Of a stretch of DNA of 29,564 nt, positions 1 to 29,564 are shown piece after piece (position 1 is the stretch's first letter; every line of letters starts with the position of its first letter). The stretch is taken from the NCBI GenBank assembly GCA_043381765.1, contig JBHJMP010000958.1, positions 1-29,564 on the forward strand, given 5' to 3'. The translations under genes and the position numbers were made by a program. The notes under the pieces were generated by a model. The model was not told the DNA's origin. It did not search any database and saw nothing but the letters and a program-made list of their open reading frames with translations. Origin of the DNA: Collodictyon triciliatum (lineage: Eukaryota; CRuMs).

Positions 1-96
1 AACAAAAAACAAAAAACAAAAAACAAAAAACAAAAAACAAAAAACAAAAAACAAAAAACAAAAAAAAACAAAAAAAACAAAAAAAAAACAAAAAAA
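1..96. repeat. (CAAAAAA)n A-rich simple repeat
   Basis: Eight near-perfect 7-nt units (one C then six A) run from 3 to 58. Looser units with 8 to 10 A between single C residues follow to about 96. The array starts at the window edge, so its true length is unknown. It lies upstream of the dynein gene. Nothing suggests that it codes. Confidence 0.95.
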
Positions 97-887
97 TTAA
101 CAAAAGGTTCTAAATGTTAAAGTGGTAACTTAAAAGTGTCAGGTCAGATGCATAACCAGTCATGAACCAAACCAGGGTTGCAGTATATCCAACTTATCGA
201 CCTCTCCATTGATTCGCACTAAAACTGCTATGTTTGGTATGGAATAGATCCGACCCGTCTTTTCTTGACTCGGCCGTCGCTCAACCCTAAACCCCAAGAC
301 CAAACTCCAAAGCCAGTTTTCTTTAAAGAAACCTCTGCAGCAGGCACTTTTTACTTTAAGCTTTTGATCGACTTGACTGCCTGTCAAACAGATCGAGAAA
401 AGTCATTAATAAGAGGGCACCGTCAAGCGGTATTAGTTTGTCCTTTTCTTTTTCTTTTTCCGCTTCCTACTACACCAACTCTAGATATCACATTACCTCA
501 AACAAATACCGTGTTAGTCGAGCTTCAAATTGTGAAGAATTTCTGAAACTTATTTATGCCCGCATAAATTAACTACAACTGAATCTTTCTTCCGTTTCAA
601 TGACGGAACTCTGACTTTACCTTAAAAGAAAAAGAAAACAAAAAAACTAACCAATACTTCATCGTTCAAACTAACCCACAGCGTCTCTTCCTGGTTTTCC
701 CACCAGTAAGACTGAGCAACCATTGCTTACATTTTTATTTGGGTTTTGAATAGCATCCTATGGGAGATAATAATTACAATATCTTTCGAAACCATAAAAC
801 AGAATGCAGTCTTCAGAGCTTTTTTTTTCTTTAACTCGAACTATTTTCTACCAACATAGCCCCCGTTTTTGTGACCAACTACAATAA
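97..887. other. Upstream non-coding DNA, no gene recognised
   Basis: I see no recognisable gene, RNA or mobile element here. Short open frames exist (for example 265-546 on + and 160-387 on -), but they match no family I know and lack splice-linked continuation. The 3' part, about 820-887, is T/C-rich and leads into the dynein start codon, so it probably holds the promoter and 5' leader. I cannot point to a TATA box or another defined core element. Confidence 0.6.
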
Positions 888-29524
<28,637 letters not shown>

Positions 29525-29542
29525 GTTTCCGCCTTGACACTT

Positions 29543-29564
29543 CCCCCCCCCCCCCCCCCCCCCC
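29543..29564. repeat. C22 homopolymer at the window end
   Basis: The window ends in 22 C, inside the probable intron after exon 101. It probably marks the point where reads failed and the contig broke. The gene continues beyond it. Confidence 0.9.

Noticed and set aside
265-546. 93-codon open frame upstream, and a 75-codon frame on the other strand (160-387)
   Set aside because: There is no family resemblance and no supported splice partner. The lengths are compatible with chance.
29525-29564. Exon 101 continuing through VSALTLPPP into the C run
   Set aside because: Family members do not continue this way after the CRTYLE position, and GTTTCC at 29525 is an acceptable donor by the loose standard of this gene.

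Overview
This window is almost entirely one protein-coding gene on the + strand: an axonemal outer-arm dynein heavy chain of the beta type, the class that includes animal DNAH9, DNAH11 and DNAH17 and Chlamydomonas ODA4. I built the gene model by hand from family similarity and frame continuity. It has 101 visible exons between 888 and 29524, each junction keeps the frame, and no stop codon or frameshift occurs in about 12.1 kb of spliced coding sequence (about 4,030 codons).

Organism: a nuclear genome of a eukaryote with motile cilia or flagella, at least at some life stage. The gene is extremely intron-rich, with mostly 60-340 nt AT-rich introns, short exons and A-rich or T-rich simple repeats. 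No TAA, TAG or TGA occurs in frame, so I see no sign of stop-codon reassignment of the ciliate type. The lineage cannot be fixed from this sequence; a free-living protist is likely. A rhizarian such as a foraminiferan with flagellated gametes is only a guess.

Layout: 1-96 A-rich heptamer repeat; 97-887 upstream DNA with no recognised gene; 888-10128 N-terminal tail (exons 1-36); 10261-13707 linker (exons 37-49); 13972-16152 AAA1 with an intact P-loop; 16298-18501 AAA2, broken by a 620-nt run of N that hides its P-loop; 18626-20853 AAA3; 20988-22785 AAA4; 22870-24887 coiled-coil stalk and microtubule-binding tip; 24696-26542 AAA5; 26635-29524 AAA6. The window stops in a run of 22 C, just before the C-terminal domain, so roughly 350 residues (by comparison with the family) lie outside it. 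Exon numbers after the gap (59-101) continue as if no exon were lost, but some must lie in the gap.

How it works: the tail would dock to other outer-arm subunits, the linker swings over the AAA ring, ATP hydrolysis in AAA1 (with AAA2-4 regulatory) drives the stroke, and the stalk carries the microtubule-binding domain. I find no second gene, mobile element or new system. The unusual content is gene architecture: very high intron density, at least three GC-AG introns, loose 5' splice sites, one intron with back-to-back acceptor and donor signals, and expanded simple repeats inside introns.
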